From the NCBI GenBank assembly GCA_963573315.1, contig OY752151.1:62001-126000 (forward strand): DNA of 64,000 bases, in the 5' to 3' direction. The notes beneath the pieces are model-generated. The model had not been told where the DNA came from. It was given only the letters and a program-made list of their open reading frames with translations, and searched no databases. The DNA is from Entomortierella parvispora (taxonomy: Eukaryota; Mortierellomycota; Mortierellomycetes; Mortierellales; Mortierellaceae). The position numbers and the translations under genes were made by a program. The first letter of the stretch is position 1, and each line of letters starts with the position of its first letter. This document shows positions 31,251-41,148 of the stretch, piece by piece.

Positions 31251-32925
31251 ATGACAGCAATGGCGCCTTCGACATTGTGCGCCCGATGGACCGTTCTCCC
31301 TAGACTCTTTGGAGGCATTCATGCGGACAAGAGACGGCAACTGGCCAATTCCTGTGTACAGTGCCAACACGCCCTGTTCTCCACAAAACGCTCGGAGCAC
31401 GTCAAGCGACCAAAGACATTTGACTCTACCAGCCACAGGAACAAGCCCGTTCGCCAACCTTCAGAGTTCTCTCTTTCTGCCTCTGACTATACAGCGCCTG
31501 TGAGGGACTGGAACAAAAAAAACCTCGTCGGCCTCAGTAAACAGCAGCTCAAGGAGGAACTCGAGACAATTGCAGGAACAAAGTCATATACAGGAGATCA
31601 GATCTGGCGATTTCTTTATCAACGGGGAGTAACCAGCATTGATGACATGCTTAATATTCCAAAAGGTATCAAGGATGAACTCAAAGAAAAGTACACGATA
31701 GACTATGGCCGTGTGGTGGTAAGTCATATCTTGCGTTATGGACGAATACATACCGATATCTCTGTTTTTTCACGGTTTCTAATTTGCCTATCTATGTTCA
31801 TTATTCAGTCGGATCTTCTCTCACCAACTGATGGAACGAGGAAGCTGTTGGTCGGGTTTAAAGATGCCAAGGCAATGGTTGAGTCTGTTTTCATTCCGAT
31901 GGTCGGACCCAGAGGGACGCAATGTATCAGCAGTCAAGTTGGGTGCTCTTTGGCCTGCACATTTTGTCACACTGGCACCCAAAAACTTTTGCGAAATCTG
32001 ACCCCTGGCGAGATCGTAGGACAGTACATGATCCCGGCCAAAGATTATGGCGATTTGCCTCTGACTAAGACAACGCAACGGCGCGTCAACAACATTGTGT
32101 TTATGGGGCAGGGCGAACCTCTTTACAACTGGAGGTAAGAGATTATCTGATCCTTGTCTGGTCCAGACATCGGTATTAAAAACTAAAAACTAATCGCCAC
32201 TATAACTTCACCAGGAATGTCAGACAAGCGATTGAAATCCTCACAGACAAGGACGGTATCGCGATGCCAAAGAGCAAAATCACCTTGTCAACATCAGGAG
32301 TTGCCCCTGGTCTTTCTAAACTTGCGGAGTTGGGCGGAATAGGACTAGCCATCTCACTTCATGCGACCAATGACAAGCTGAGAGACGAAATTGTACCTAT
32401 CAACAAGTAAGTGCACAACATTGGGTTTACCGAAGTCACAACTACTCACCTCAGGGTATTATCTGACCGATTCTGTTTCCCTTCTCTAGAACATTCCCTC
32501 TGGCCGTACTTTTAGCAGCATGCAAGGAGTATGCAAAGGCGATGGAGGGATATAACCGAGATAGCCAAAGGATAACGTTCGAGTAAGTGGACAGAAAACA
32601 CAAAAGATGCGACACGGACATGACAGAACGAATGCTAATACTGGCAATCAGATATGTCATGCTGAAGGATGTCAATGATAGCTTTCAGGAAGCAAGAGCG
32701 CTTGCAGAGCTGTTGACGGATATCCCATCTCATGTGAACTTGATTCCCTTCAATCCTTGGCCAGGAAGTAAGTACGTGAGCTCACCAAGAGACCACATCA
32801 TAGGATTTTCAAGGATCGTGGAGAACTTGGGCGTCCCGACAACCATTCGATGGCCAAGAGGCCTTGATATAATGGGCGCTTGCGGTCAATTGCGGACAAG
32901 CCATGAACAGCATCAACAACTGTAG
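31251..32925 (+). CDS. rlmN: RlmN-type radical SAM rRNA (adenine-C2) methyltransferase
   Basis: Five exons, 31251-31718, 31809-32134, 32215-32406, 32490-32582 and 32652-32925, join in phase to give 450 residues. The radical SAM motif C-x3-C-x2-C is C202-S-L-A-C206-T-F-C209. The second catalytic cysteine is in G-A-C-G-Q-L near the C-terminus (C437). Other RlmN hallmarks are R-G-T-Q-C-I-S-S-Q-V-G-C, M-G-Q-G-E-P-L-Y-N, S-L-H-A-T-N-D and F-N-P-W-P-G. The first ~90 residues are rich in Arg, Ser and Ala with few acids, consistent with a mitochondrial presequence. Family knowledge: RlmN methylates C2 of A2503 in 23S rRNA and A37 in some tRNAs through a methylated-cysteine intermediate. Here the likely target is mitochondrial rRNA. 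Two in-frame ATGs (31251, 31260) are possible starts. Confidence 0.92.
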
Positions 32926-34167
32926 ACGTTTGCTATCGGAGAGAACCCAATATTTCTCACCGCTGAATGTCTAACTGTTCGCATTGAAGACTGAACGAAA
33001 GACCCAATGAGGTTTCTCCAGTGGCAAGTATTATATGAAGACTTTTAGGGCAATATTATTCTTGGCAGCAGCAGCCGCGTTGTCTTCCGCCTCTCCAAAT
33101 AAAACACTGCAAAGAACCTGAAGGGATAGAGTCATAGAGAAAGGAAAAATATGCAGTGAGCTTCAACCCTTTCATTGCTCTGCCGTGAAGCTGCCCGTTC
33201 ATCTCTGTTATTGGCTCAAGACAGCAGACGCGCCCCATGCATATCAGTGTGGCACGAATCCCGATTAGTGCCGCAAGAAGGAGGGGAAGCCCCTCATCAG
33301 AGATCAAGCGCCAAAGACCGATTTCACGCGCGCTCGAGGGTCACGCCTCATCTCAAGTGCTGCCCATGCACTCACATGCACCAGGTCGCACCGTCGCCTC
33401 TTACACTCCAACCTCTTCCCGCCATCACCCACTCAATTTGCACATCCCATCGCCATTCATCCTGCGATCGTCTACTGCAAGGAACACTACCGCATATCCG
33501 CCTCAATTGAACACCACTCTGAGCTGCAGCCGCGACTCCAAGGAAGTAGTTAACGCGATAGACTGTGACCTCAAAAGCGACTTGTGTCGCATGCATGTCG
33601 CCTCAGGTCGCCTGAATAATATGTGCAATTGAGGCAGAGGTGTCCCCATGTTAGCAAACTGATTAGTGAAATGAATTGGAGGACTGGTGAAGTCAATAGA
33701 CACTCAAACGGAGTGCCCAACGAATAGATCTTAGTAAATAACAAGGGGAATATGGACCTCTAGTTTCTTTGACAAAAGACTCAATAACCATCTTTCACTA
33801 AAGACTCAATAACCATCTTTCACAACCTTTAACTGCGGGAGTCAGGTACGGCACGCTGGGGACGCGTCTCGTTCACCCATTCACCTCCCCATTCCCTGCG
33901 CCATCACGGCTCTTCCCTCCTTTCTCACTTCTCTGGTACATGTTCCACCTCGCATGCACATTACCTCGCGCTCATTGCTTCGTACATTACCCCTCGCGCT
34001 TTACTTTGCAGCCTCCAGCGCTTTCTCCATACTTTTGCTCACTCCCTCCACATTATTAAAATTATGAAGAGGGTGTTCATTTAAAATACAATACCTCACA
34101 TTATATGAAGGTCTACTCTGCTCTCCTTGCTCGTCCATATCCCATTGCCCAATACTCCTCGGACCGC
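32926..34167. other. Intergenic region after RlmN
   Basis: I see no coherent gene. A 23-25-bp word (core AAGACTCAATAACCATCTTT) is repeated twice in tandem at about 33775-33825. The 14-bp word at about 34074-34087 reappears inverted at about 34758-34772. Confidence 0.4.
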
Positions 34168-34772
34168 TGTGGTGTAGTGGATGGAGATCGTAGATCTGGC
34201 AAATTGGTACACGTCCCTTAATGTAGCATAGCCCCCTCCGTTACCCCAGAAGTAGCGCAGCCCGTCACAACCTCTCGTTCCCTCGAAATTAATTTAGACC
34301 CTTAAAAGATTTAGTTAATACATAATCGTGTTCAAAGCAGTAATTGCTCTGGGTCGTTTCTTTCCCCTTTGTATTGTTTGCCTTGCCTTGATCTCTCAAA
34401 ACACTCCCGTCAGTTATATTACATTCACTCTGCCCGTTATCCCATTTGCAGTTGCCTTCCGACAGGTGGCCGTAGACGCCTTAATCCCTATTGCCAAGTC
34501 GATATACCCAGGATACACAGATCCCGTTCTGCTGATCAAGGTTGCATCCCTGCAAGCTTGAACTTCCACCCGACTGAGATCTTTACTGATACTTGGTCCA
34601 CACCGTTTGACAGTGAGATCCCGCACCGTCCATCCTCCCCCTCGCAAGCAATCCTCTTTCCCTTGACTTCCTTGTGAACGCCCTTCTCCCTTTGAGTTAC
34701 ATCAGATCCCCAACCTTATGTCGCGACACCACACCGCCTCCAAATCTTCGTGAGACCTTTTTAAATGAACAC
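34074..34772. repeat. Inverted 14-bp word bounding ~700 bp (possible TIRs)
   Basis: GTGTTCATTTAAAA near 34074 has an exact reverse complement ending near 34772. The enclosed ~700 bp includes an old B-type LTR fragment and no transposase. No matching target duplication is visible outside the words, so a MITE-like origin is only a possibility. Confidence 0.3.
34168..34560 (+). mobile_element. Degenerate family B LTR fragment
   Basis: It starts with the family B LTR end (TGTGGTGTAGTGGAT) after GGACCGC, is heavily diverged for ~260 bp, then matches the LTR well at about 34427-34535 (CTGCCCGTTATCCCATTTGC and onward). The 3' boundary is not clear. It is an old solo LTR or fragment, well before the recent family B copies. 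Confidence 0.65.
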
Positions 34773-34791
34773 TCATGTCTCATTATCCATT

Positions 34792-35243
34792 TGTCACGAA
34801 ACGTCGCAGACTCAGATCGTACGAAGTACGCGTCTCTTGTACCTCTGGTCTAGGATCGCGAACCTAGGATCTGTATCCGCACTCATTGGCTTGTCCTCTG
34901 ATCTCCGACGAGTACCCCTGGCGTCCAGGTTCTGGACCTAGGGCTATAGCTACCCTTAGTACGTATCTCTCAGCCGCACCTATCAGGACCTCCATCTCGT
35001 TCTCCTTCATCTATGTTGCCATCCCGGACCCTACTCATAGGTCCGGCTTATGATTAGTACCTGCCCGGATATGTATCCTACTCTTTCGTGTCATCTCTGA
35101 CTCAACGTAGGCCTGGGTCCAGGCCTTCATCACTCTCTAGTATATAAACCCCCCTGTCCTCTTGCTTTGTTCCTCAGTCTGCAATTCACAATAAACCACA
35201 CCTTTCCTTCACCTTCTTGTTCCTGCCTTGTCTGACCGTGACA
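34792..35243 (+). repeat. Family A 5' LTR, copy 2
   Basis: A 452-bp LTR with a TATATAAA box at 35141-35148, predicted transcript start near 35176 and an AATAAA near 35191. An inverted repeat (GGCCTGG-GT-CCAGGCC) lies just upstream of the TATA box. Confidence 0.95.
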
Positions 35244-35252
35244 TTGCAGACT
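35141..35252 (+). promoter_or_regulatory. Family A TATA box, predicted start site and self-priming site
   Basis: AGTCTGCAA at 35176-35184 lies 35 bp after the start of the TATA box, where transcription should begin. TTGCAGACT, its exact reverse complement, is the first nine bases after the 5' LTR (35244-35252), where the minus-strand primer must anneal. I see no tRNA-like TGG primer site there. This matches the self-priming layout known from Tf1/sushi-type chromoviruses. Confidence 0.65.
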
Positions 35253-35590
35253 CAACACATCCTGCCTTCTCGCTTTCCTTCCAGACACACTCCTCCACTC
35301 TTGCTGCTTCCATTTTGCAGCAACTCCCTTTTAGTAATAGTTCACCTGTCCCAGGGTTACTGTCCGCAATCCACCGTCCGGGGTCATTCGCGTCGATAAA
35401 AGTAAACTGGTCGACTTCTTGTTTCTCCACCGTTCTTCTTCTTGCGCATTTCCTGCTCTCCTTGGCCCGCGAAAACTTGCATTGCTCGCGCACAGGAAAT
35501 CTTTAAAAAAGCTTATTTTTCCACATTTCTGTTATCAAAATCCGCTGAAAACGACCCTCGTCCACTTGTTCCCTCTCCGTTTTCGCTACC

Positions 35591-36718
35591 ATGGACCACA
35601 ACCAACACGACCAGCAGGGTATCTACACCCTGCACCACATCGCCGAGCAAGCTGAGAACTCAGACGTTAATCCCCAAGTTGTCCTCCAGCATCTGCAAGC
35701 TACCATGCAACAGGTAGAAGTTCTGCAACAGCAGATGACTGCCATGGCCGAGGCCACATCGAGCACTTCGTCCGCCTCTGTTGTCCAAGAGGCTATCCAG
35801 ACCCTCGCCGAGAACCAAACCCGCCAACAAGAATATCAACTCCAAGTCCAAGAGATCCTTGCCCAATTGGCTCAGCGTGGTCTCAACGTTCCAGTCCCGA
35901 ACGCCCTCACGACCAAGTTCAAGGGTGATCCCAATGGCATGGCGCTGAACCAGTTCATGTCGCAACTCAACACCGTGTTCTCGAGACATCCCAGATCTTT
36001 CAGAACTGACGTCGACAAGATTAATCTGGCCTTACAGTCAATGGAAGGCCTTCCCGCAGAGTTCTTTGCCCCGTACGTCATCGGCCGCGCCCAAGATACC
36101 GAAGGTTACTTGTCTGACTGGGAACTCTTTGCCGACCTCCTCAACGACCTCTATGGTAACCACCTTCACGCCGATGATATCAACAATCGACTCATCCGTC
36201 TCCGCCAGAACGGCACAGTCTCGGAGTACATCGCCAAGTTCCAGCCTCTAGCCTCTCAATCCGGTTGGAACGAGGTTGCTCTTCTTGCCCGTTTCAAGGA
36301 TGGTCTGTCATCCGATGTCAAATCCCTGTTGACAGCTCAGATGCACAACCTCAAGACCCTCCGTGACGCCCAGGCTGCTGCCTCCACTGCGTACCAAAAC
36401 CATGTCTCGCGTGCGCGCGATCAGCGTTTTGGCACTCGAGCTCACCACTCGAACAACTCTTGGTCCCGAAGATCCACTACCCCAGCCGCGACCTCCTCTG
36501 CCGCTGCCTCCTCCTCAACTGATATGGATCTTGATACTGTGCGTGTCAAGCACATCACCGCTGAAGAGAAACAACGTCGTCGCGACAACAAGCTCTGTCT
36601 TTACTGTGGTGGAAAGAATCACTTTGCTGGTGATTGTCCTGTCAAGAAAGCCCGCCTTGCAGCTGTTTCCGTCGAAGGTGTGTCTTTCGAATTTGATTCG
36701 GAAAACGAGTCGGCCTAG
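35591..36718 (+). CDS. gag: Family A Gag
   Basis: A frame of 375 residues from an ATG with an ACCATGG context. The N-terminal ~110 residues are Gln-rich and probably helical. The capsid-like middle includes K-F-K-G-D-P-N-G and W-E-L-F-A-D-L-L-N-D-L-Y. One CCHC zinc knuckle (C-x2-C-x4-H-x4-C) lies at residues 336-349, preceded by a basic R-R-D-N-K. Family knowledge: Gag assembles the virus-like particle and packages element RNA. The stop (TAG 36716-36718) lies inside pol, which is read in the -1 frame. Confidence 0.95.
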   Translation: MDHNQHDQQGIYTLHHIAEQAENSDVNPQVVLQHLQATMQQVEVLQQQMTAMAEATSSTSSASVVQEAIQTLAENQTRQQEYQLQVQEILAQLAQRGLNVPVPNALTTKFKGDPNGMALNQFMSQLNTVFSRHPRSFRTDVDKINLALQSMEGLPAEFFAPYVIGRAQDTEGYLSDWELFADLLNDLYGNHLHADDINNRLIRLRQNGTVSEYIAKFQPLASQSGWNEVALLARFKDGLSSDVKSLLTAQMHNLKTLRDAQAAASTAYQNHVSRARDQRFGTRAHHSNNSWSRRSTTPAATSSAAASSSTDMDLDTVRVKHITAEEKQRRRDNKLCLYCGGKNHFAGDCPVKKARLAAVSVEGVSFEFDSENESA

Positions 36719-39700
36719 ATCCTACCGAGGATTGGATCTTAGGCCACGTCCTCGCTACGCCTACCCCTCCGGGCCAGCCCGCACTTCCTCGTTACTGTCT
36801 CCTCATTCCTATTACCGTTCACCTTCCTGACCGACCCCCTGTCAAGACCAATGCTCTCCTCGATTCGGGCGCACAAAAATCCTTTGTTGACGCCGCATTT
36901 ATCAAAAAATTATCTCTACTAACCTCGGAACTCAATCACCCTGTCCGTTTACATATGGCGGATGGCTCCCCAAGCACCTCGGGCCCCGTCACCAAGACCT
37001 GTCCTTTGAGTTTCACTATCTCAGACTCCCATCATGAGACCCTCAATTGCCACGTCACCTCTCTTCAGACCCATGCTGTTATCCTTGGAATTGACTGGTT
37101 ACACATCCACAACCCTCATATCCATTGGAAAAAGCACTTAGTTTCTTTTCGTGATGAACACTGCAATAAACGTTGCCTTTCTCATTACTCTCCTGATTTA
37201 TCTATTGAAAATCTTGATCTTGATCTTGACTCTATTGATGTAGAGTCTTCTGACCTTTCTGTTGATGACTTGTACTCGTTACAACTCGTTTCTTTGTTCT
37301 GCCGCGATCTTGAAGCGATCCGCGAGCACTCTGACCCCTCTCTGTCCTTGAATTCTGTTGATGAAAAACCTGTCCCTGTCCTGCCTCCGGAGTATGCTGA
37401 CTTTGCTGCTCTCTTCAAAGACCGCGCGATTGGCACTCTGCCGCCTCATCGCTCTTTTGACCACTCCATCGTTCTTGAGCCGGATGCCACCGCTCCCTTT
37501 GGTCCTCTGTATAACTTATCTGAAAAGGAGCTTGAAGCTCTTCGAGAATTCCTTGATGACAATCTGAAAAAGGGTTTTATCCGCCACTCTGAATCCCCTG
37601 CCGGGGCTCCTGTCCTCTTTGTACCCAAGAAAAACAAAGAACTCCGTATGTGTGTCGACTATCGCGCGCTGAACAAGTTGACCATCAAGAACCGCTGCCC
37701 CTTACCGCTCATTGCAGAAACCTTGGAACGCCTCCGCTCCGCCAAGATTTTTACGAAATTGGACCTGAAGGGTGCATATAATTTAATTCGTATCGCCGAA
37801 GGAGACGAGTGGAAGACGGCGTTTAGGACACGTTATGGTCATTTCGAGTTTTTGGTCATGCCCTTTGGTCTTTGCAACGCACCCGCTACGTTCCAAGCTT
37901 TTCTCAATGACGTCCTCCGTGAGTGCTTGGACACGGTCGTGGTCATCTATTTGGATGACATCCTAATCTACTCTCAAGACAAGGCAACTCACACCGCCGA
38001 TGTACGCCGTGTCCTGCAACTCTTGTCCGATGCCCAACTTCAAGTTAACCTCGAGAAGTGCGAATTTGGCGTCGAAAAAGTCGAATTCTTAGGTTACATC
38101 ATCTCACCCGATGGTGTCTCCATGGATCCCGCCAAGGTTGAGGTGATCACCTCTTGGGCTGTCCCTACCTGCGTCCGCGACATCCAAGTCTTCCTTGGGT
38201 TTGCCAACTTTTATCGTCGCTTTATCAAGAAGTTTTCCAAGCTGGTGGGACCAATGACGCGCTTCCTCAAGAAAGGCGTCCCGTTCAAGTGGGACTCCGC
38301 CGCCCAAACCGCTTTTGATGCCCTCAAGCTCGCGTTTAGCTCTGAACCAATGCTGGTTCACTTTGATCCTTCCCGTCCTTGTGTCTTGGAACCAGATGCT
38401 TCCAAGTTTGCCCTCGGCAATGTGTGCAGCCAGCCTGATGATGATGGTGTGCTCCATCCTGTCGCTTTCTATTCTCGTTCGCTGACGCCGCCGGAGCGCA
38501 ATTATCATATCCATGATACCGAATTATTGGCTGTCATCGAGGGTCTGGAACATTGGCGCCACTATTTTGTTTACTCTGAACACCCTGCTCTTGTCCTTAC
38601 AGACCACAAGAACCTAGAGTACTTTTCTGAGAAGCGTGCTCTGAGTGAACGCCAAATCCGCTATGCCGAACGACTGTCCAAGTTTAAGGTTGTTCTTGCC
38701 TACCGCCCTGGTGTCCACAATGGCGCCGCTGACGCTCTCTCCCGCATGTACACTCCTGAAGAGGGGGAAGGTCCAGTGCACGACGCCATCTTGCCGATGC
38801 CCATTTCGCTTAGCTCATTCACAGTCGCAGCAATTGACGAAGTACTCCGGGTTGGCAACGCTGAAGACCTTGTCAATCGTATCAAAGAAGGGTATCAAGA
38901 CGATGATACCGTCATGGAGATCTTGGATCAGTCACGCGATAATCCCGAGACCAACCCTGAGTACCGCTTCGAGGATGGAGTCCTGTTCTTCAACGGTCGG
39001 ATTGTAGTCCCTGATGATAAGGCTCTGCAACGAGATATTCTCTCCACCTGTCACGACGATCCTGCTGCTGGACATGGTGGAATTGCAAAGACATTTGAAC
39101 TGGTCAGCCGCACTTATCACTGGCCACGTATGAGAGACTTTGTCAAGTCTTTCGTGTTAACCTGTGACGCCTGCCAACGGAACAAGACTTCTCACCACAA
39201 GCCCTTTGGACTCCTTCAGTCTCTGCCGATCCCTGAGAGCCCTTGGTCTTCGATATCAATGGATTTTATTGTTCAACTACCTGACTCCAAAGGTTACACT
39301 GCTATCTTGGTGGTCGTGGATCGCCTCACAAAAATGGCACACTTCATTCCAACCACCGACGATGTCAACGCAAGTGACACTTTGGATCTGTTCCTGTCCC
39401 GAGTTTTTGCCTACCATGGCCTGCCAGATGACATCGTATCGGACCGAGGCTCTGTATTCACCTCTACGTTCATGCAGTCTGCGATGGAAGCGCTGGGGAT
39501 CACCCAGAATCTGTCAACGGCCTATCACCCACAGACCGATGGACAGACTGAACGTACGAATGCCACTCTGGAACAATACCTCCGCTGTTTCACAAGCTAC
39601 CAACAAGACGATTGGAGCAATCATTTACCCATGGCCGAGCTCTGCTACAACAATTCCGTGCAAGCAACCACAAAACAAACTCCGTTCTTTGCTCACCAAG

Positions 39701-40335
39701 GATACCACCCCCGCTTCAGTGTGAAGGTCCCTCGAGTTGCAGTCAGTAGCCCCTTCGCCAAGGACCGCCTCCAGGAGTTGAAGCGTATCCAAGAAGACTT
39801 GCAGTTCCATATCAAGTCGGCACTAGAGAACCAAGAGCGCCACTACAACAAGCGCTTTACCCCTCAGCCGAACTTCGCTATAGGAGACCTCGTCATGTTG
39901 AAACGTAACAATATCAAGACCACCCGACCTTCAAACAAGTTGGATGTTAAGAACCTGGGTCCGTTCAAGATCACCGAAGTAGTCAACTCTCGATCGGTCC
40001 GCCTTCAGCTCCCGACCACTATGGCCCGTCTTCATCCTGTTTTCCATGTCTCTCTTTTGGAGCCCTACCGCGCCAACACAATACCCGGTCGCGTAGCACC
40101 TCCGCCTCCTACCATCGAGATTGACGGCAATGAGGAGTTTGAAGTTGAAGAAATCTGGGACTCTAAATTCCGTGGAAAGCAACTTTGGTATTTGATCAAG
40201 TTCAAGGGTTATAAAGATCCGGAATGGCAGCCCGCAGCCAACGCTGAGAATTCACCAGAGCATGTCGCCCGTTTCCACTCTCGCTTCCCGCTCAAGCCAG
40301 GTCCACCCCCAGTCACTCGCGGAGCTCGCTCCTAG
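36697..40335 (+). CDS. pol: Family A Pol (protease, RT, RNase H, integrase, chromodomain)
   Basis: Open in the -1 frame from 36697, overlapping the gag end by about 20 bases; the first ATG in frame is only at 36955, after the protease active site, so expression needs a -1 frameshift. The order is retropepsin-like protease (D-S-G-A at about 36862), reverse transcriptase (M-P-F-G-L-C-N-A-P, Y-L-D-D near 37948), RNase H (D-A-S, D-T-E-L, D-H-K-N), integrase zinc finger (H-x-H-x-C-x-x-C), the catalytic D,D,E core (M-D-F, S-D-R, D-G-Q-T-E) and a C-terminal chromodomain (E-F-E-V-E-E-I to Y-K-D-P-E-W). Every catalytic residue I looked for is present. Such chromodomains steer integration toward marked histones. 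Confidence 0.95.
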   Translation, partial: FGKRVGLDPTEDWILGHVLATPTPPGQPALPRYCLLIPITVHLPDRPPVKTNALLDSGAQKSFVDAAFIKKLSLLTSELNHPVRLHMADGSPSTSGPVTKTCPLSFTISDSHHETLNCHVTSLQTHAVILGIDWLHIHNPHIHWKKHLVSFRDEHCNKRCLSHYSPDLSIENLDLDLDSIDVESSDLSVDDLYSLQLVSLFCRDLEAIREHSDPSLSLNSVDEKPVPVLPPEYADFAALFKDRAIGTLPPHRSFDHSIVLEPDATAPFGPLYNLSEKELEALREFLDDNLKKGFIRHSESPAGAPVLFVPKKNKELRMCVDYRALNKLTIKNRCPLPLIAETLERLRSAKIFTKLDLKGAYNLIRIAEGDEWKTAFRTRYGHFEFLVMPFGLCNAPATFQAFLNDVLRECLDTVVVIYLDDILIYSQDKATHTADVRRVLQLLSDAQLQVNLEKCEFGVEKVEFLGYIISPDGVSMDPAKVEVITSWAVPTCVRDIQVFLGFANFYRRFIKKFSKLVGPMTRFLKKGVPFKWDSAAQTAFDALKLAFSSEPMLVHFDPSRPCVLEPDASKFALGNVCSQPDDDGVLHPVAFYSRSLTPPERNYHIHDTELLAVIEGLEHWRHYFVYSEHPALVLTDHKNLEYFSEKRALSERQIRYAERLSKFKVVLAYRPGVHNGAADALSRMYTPEEGEGPVHDAILPMPISLSSFTVAAIDEVLRVGNAEDLVNRIKEGYQDDDTVMEILDQSRDNPETNPEYRFEDGVLFFNGRIVVPDDKALQRDILSTCHDDPAAGHGGIAKTFELVSRTYHWPRMRDFVKSFVLTCDACQRNKTSHHKPFGLLQSLPIPESPWSSISMDFIVQLPDSKGYTAILVVVDRLTKMAHFIPTTDDVNASDTLDLFLSRVFAYHGLPDDIVSDRGSVFTSTFMQSAMEALGITQNLSTAYHPQTDGQTERTNATLEQYLRCFTSYQQDDWSNHLPMAELCYNNSVQATTKQTPFFAHQGYHPRFSVKVPRVAVSSPFAKDRLQELKRIQEDLQFHIKSALENQERHYNKRFTPQPNFAIGDLVMLKRNNIKTTRPSNKLDVKNLGPFKITEVVNSRSVRLQLPTTMARLHPVFHVSLLEPYRANTIPGRVAPPPPTIEIDGNEEFEVEEIWDSKFRGKQLWYLIKFKGYKDPEWQPAANAENSPEHVARFHSRFPLKPGPPPVTRGARS

Positions 40336-40344
40336 GGGGAGGAT

Positions 40345-40796
40345 TGTCACGAAACGTCGCAGACTCAGATCGTACGAAGTACGCGTCTCTTGTACCTCTG
40401 GTCTAGGATCGCGAACCTAGGATCTGTATCCGCACTCATTGGCTTGTCCTCTGATCTCCGACGAGTACCCCTGGCGTCCAGGTTCTGGACCTAGGGCTAT
40501 AGCTACCCTTAGTACGTATCTCTCAGCCGCACCTATCAGGACCTCCATCTCGTTCTCCTTCATCTATGTTGCCATCCCGGACCCTACTCATAGGTCCGGC
40601 TTATGATTAGTACCTGCCCGGATATGTATCCTACTCTTTCGTGTCATCTCTGACTCAACGTAGGCCTGGGTCCAGGCCTTCATCGCTCTCTAGTATATAA
40701 ACCCCCCTGTCCTCTTGCTTTGTTCCTCAGTCTGCAATTCACAATAAACCACACCTTTCCTTCACCTTCTTGTTCCTGCCTTGTCTGACCGTGACA
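40345..40796 (+). repeat. Family A 3' LTR, copy 2
   Basis: A 452-bp LTR nearly identical to the 5' LTR, followed by the CCATT target duplicate. Confidence 0.95.
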
Positions 40797-40822
40797 CCAT
40801 TGTCTTCCAAACTATCCGCTGT

Positions 40823-41148
40823 CCTCCGCGGTCAGTTCTGCTTTTGCAACCTCAGCAAGAAGGGAGTGAACTGTTCAGGTCAGGTCAAGTCAATGTCAAT
40901 GGTGGGCCAGATGATGACGGGAAGGAAGAAGGTTTCTTTATTGCAACGGTCGTGACGCCAAAGTATAATCTGGCGTCAGTCACCTGATCAAGAATCCTCG
41001 TCAACTCAAAAGTAGCGATCCGCAACAGTACATTTCCATCAAGGTCACGTTGCATGACCTCAAGTTATCAACTCTTCTTCCATCGTTGAGTGCCTCACTG
41101 GAAGATCTTGAGTGTAAGGAGATCGTTCAAGTCCGAAATACATCATGA
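40823..41148 (+). pseudogene. Fragment of an unrecognised protein-coding gene
   Basis: Two coding-like segments in different frames follow each other. The first (to a TGA at about 40985) has G-Q-V-N-V-N-G-G-P-D-D-D-G-K and F-F-I-A-T-V-V-T-P-K. The second (about 40984-41148) has S-I-K-V-T-L-H-D-L-K-L-S-T-L and L-E-C-K-E-I-V-Q-V-R. The composition is protein-like, but there is no start codon or splice site linking them. They may be the 3' part of a gene cut by transposon insertions, or an old element. I do not recognise the family. Confidence 0.35.

Larger units (their letters stand above)
34792..40796 (+). mobile_element. Intact Ty3/gypsy chromovirus, family A copy 2
   Basis: A 6005-bp element with two 452-bp LTRs starting TGTCACG and ending GTGACA. 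It is flanked on both sides by CCATT (34787-34791 and 40797-40801), a 5-bp target duplication. The two LTRs differ at one base that I can see (CATCACTC versus CATCGCTC), so insertion was recent. Gag and Pol are uninterrupted. The chromodomain-bearing integrase places it among chromoviruses. A purine tract (AGGGGGAGGA) precedes the 3' LTR. Confidence 0.96.
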
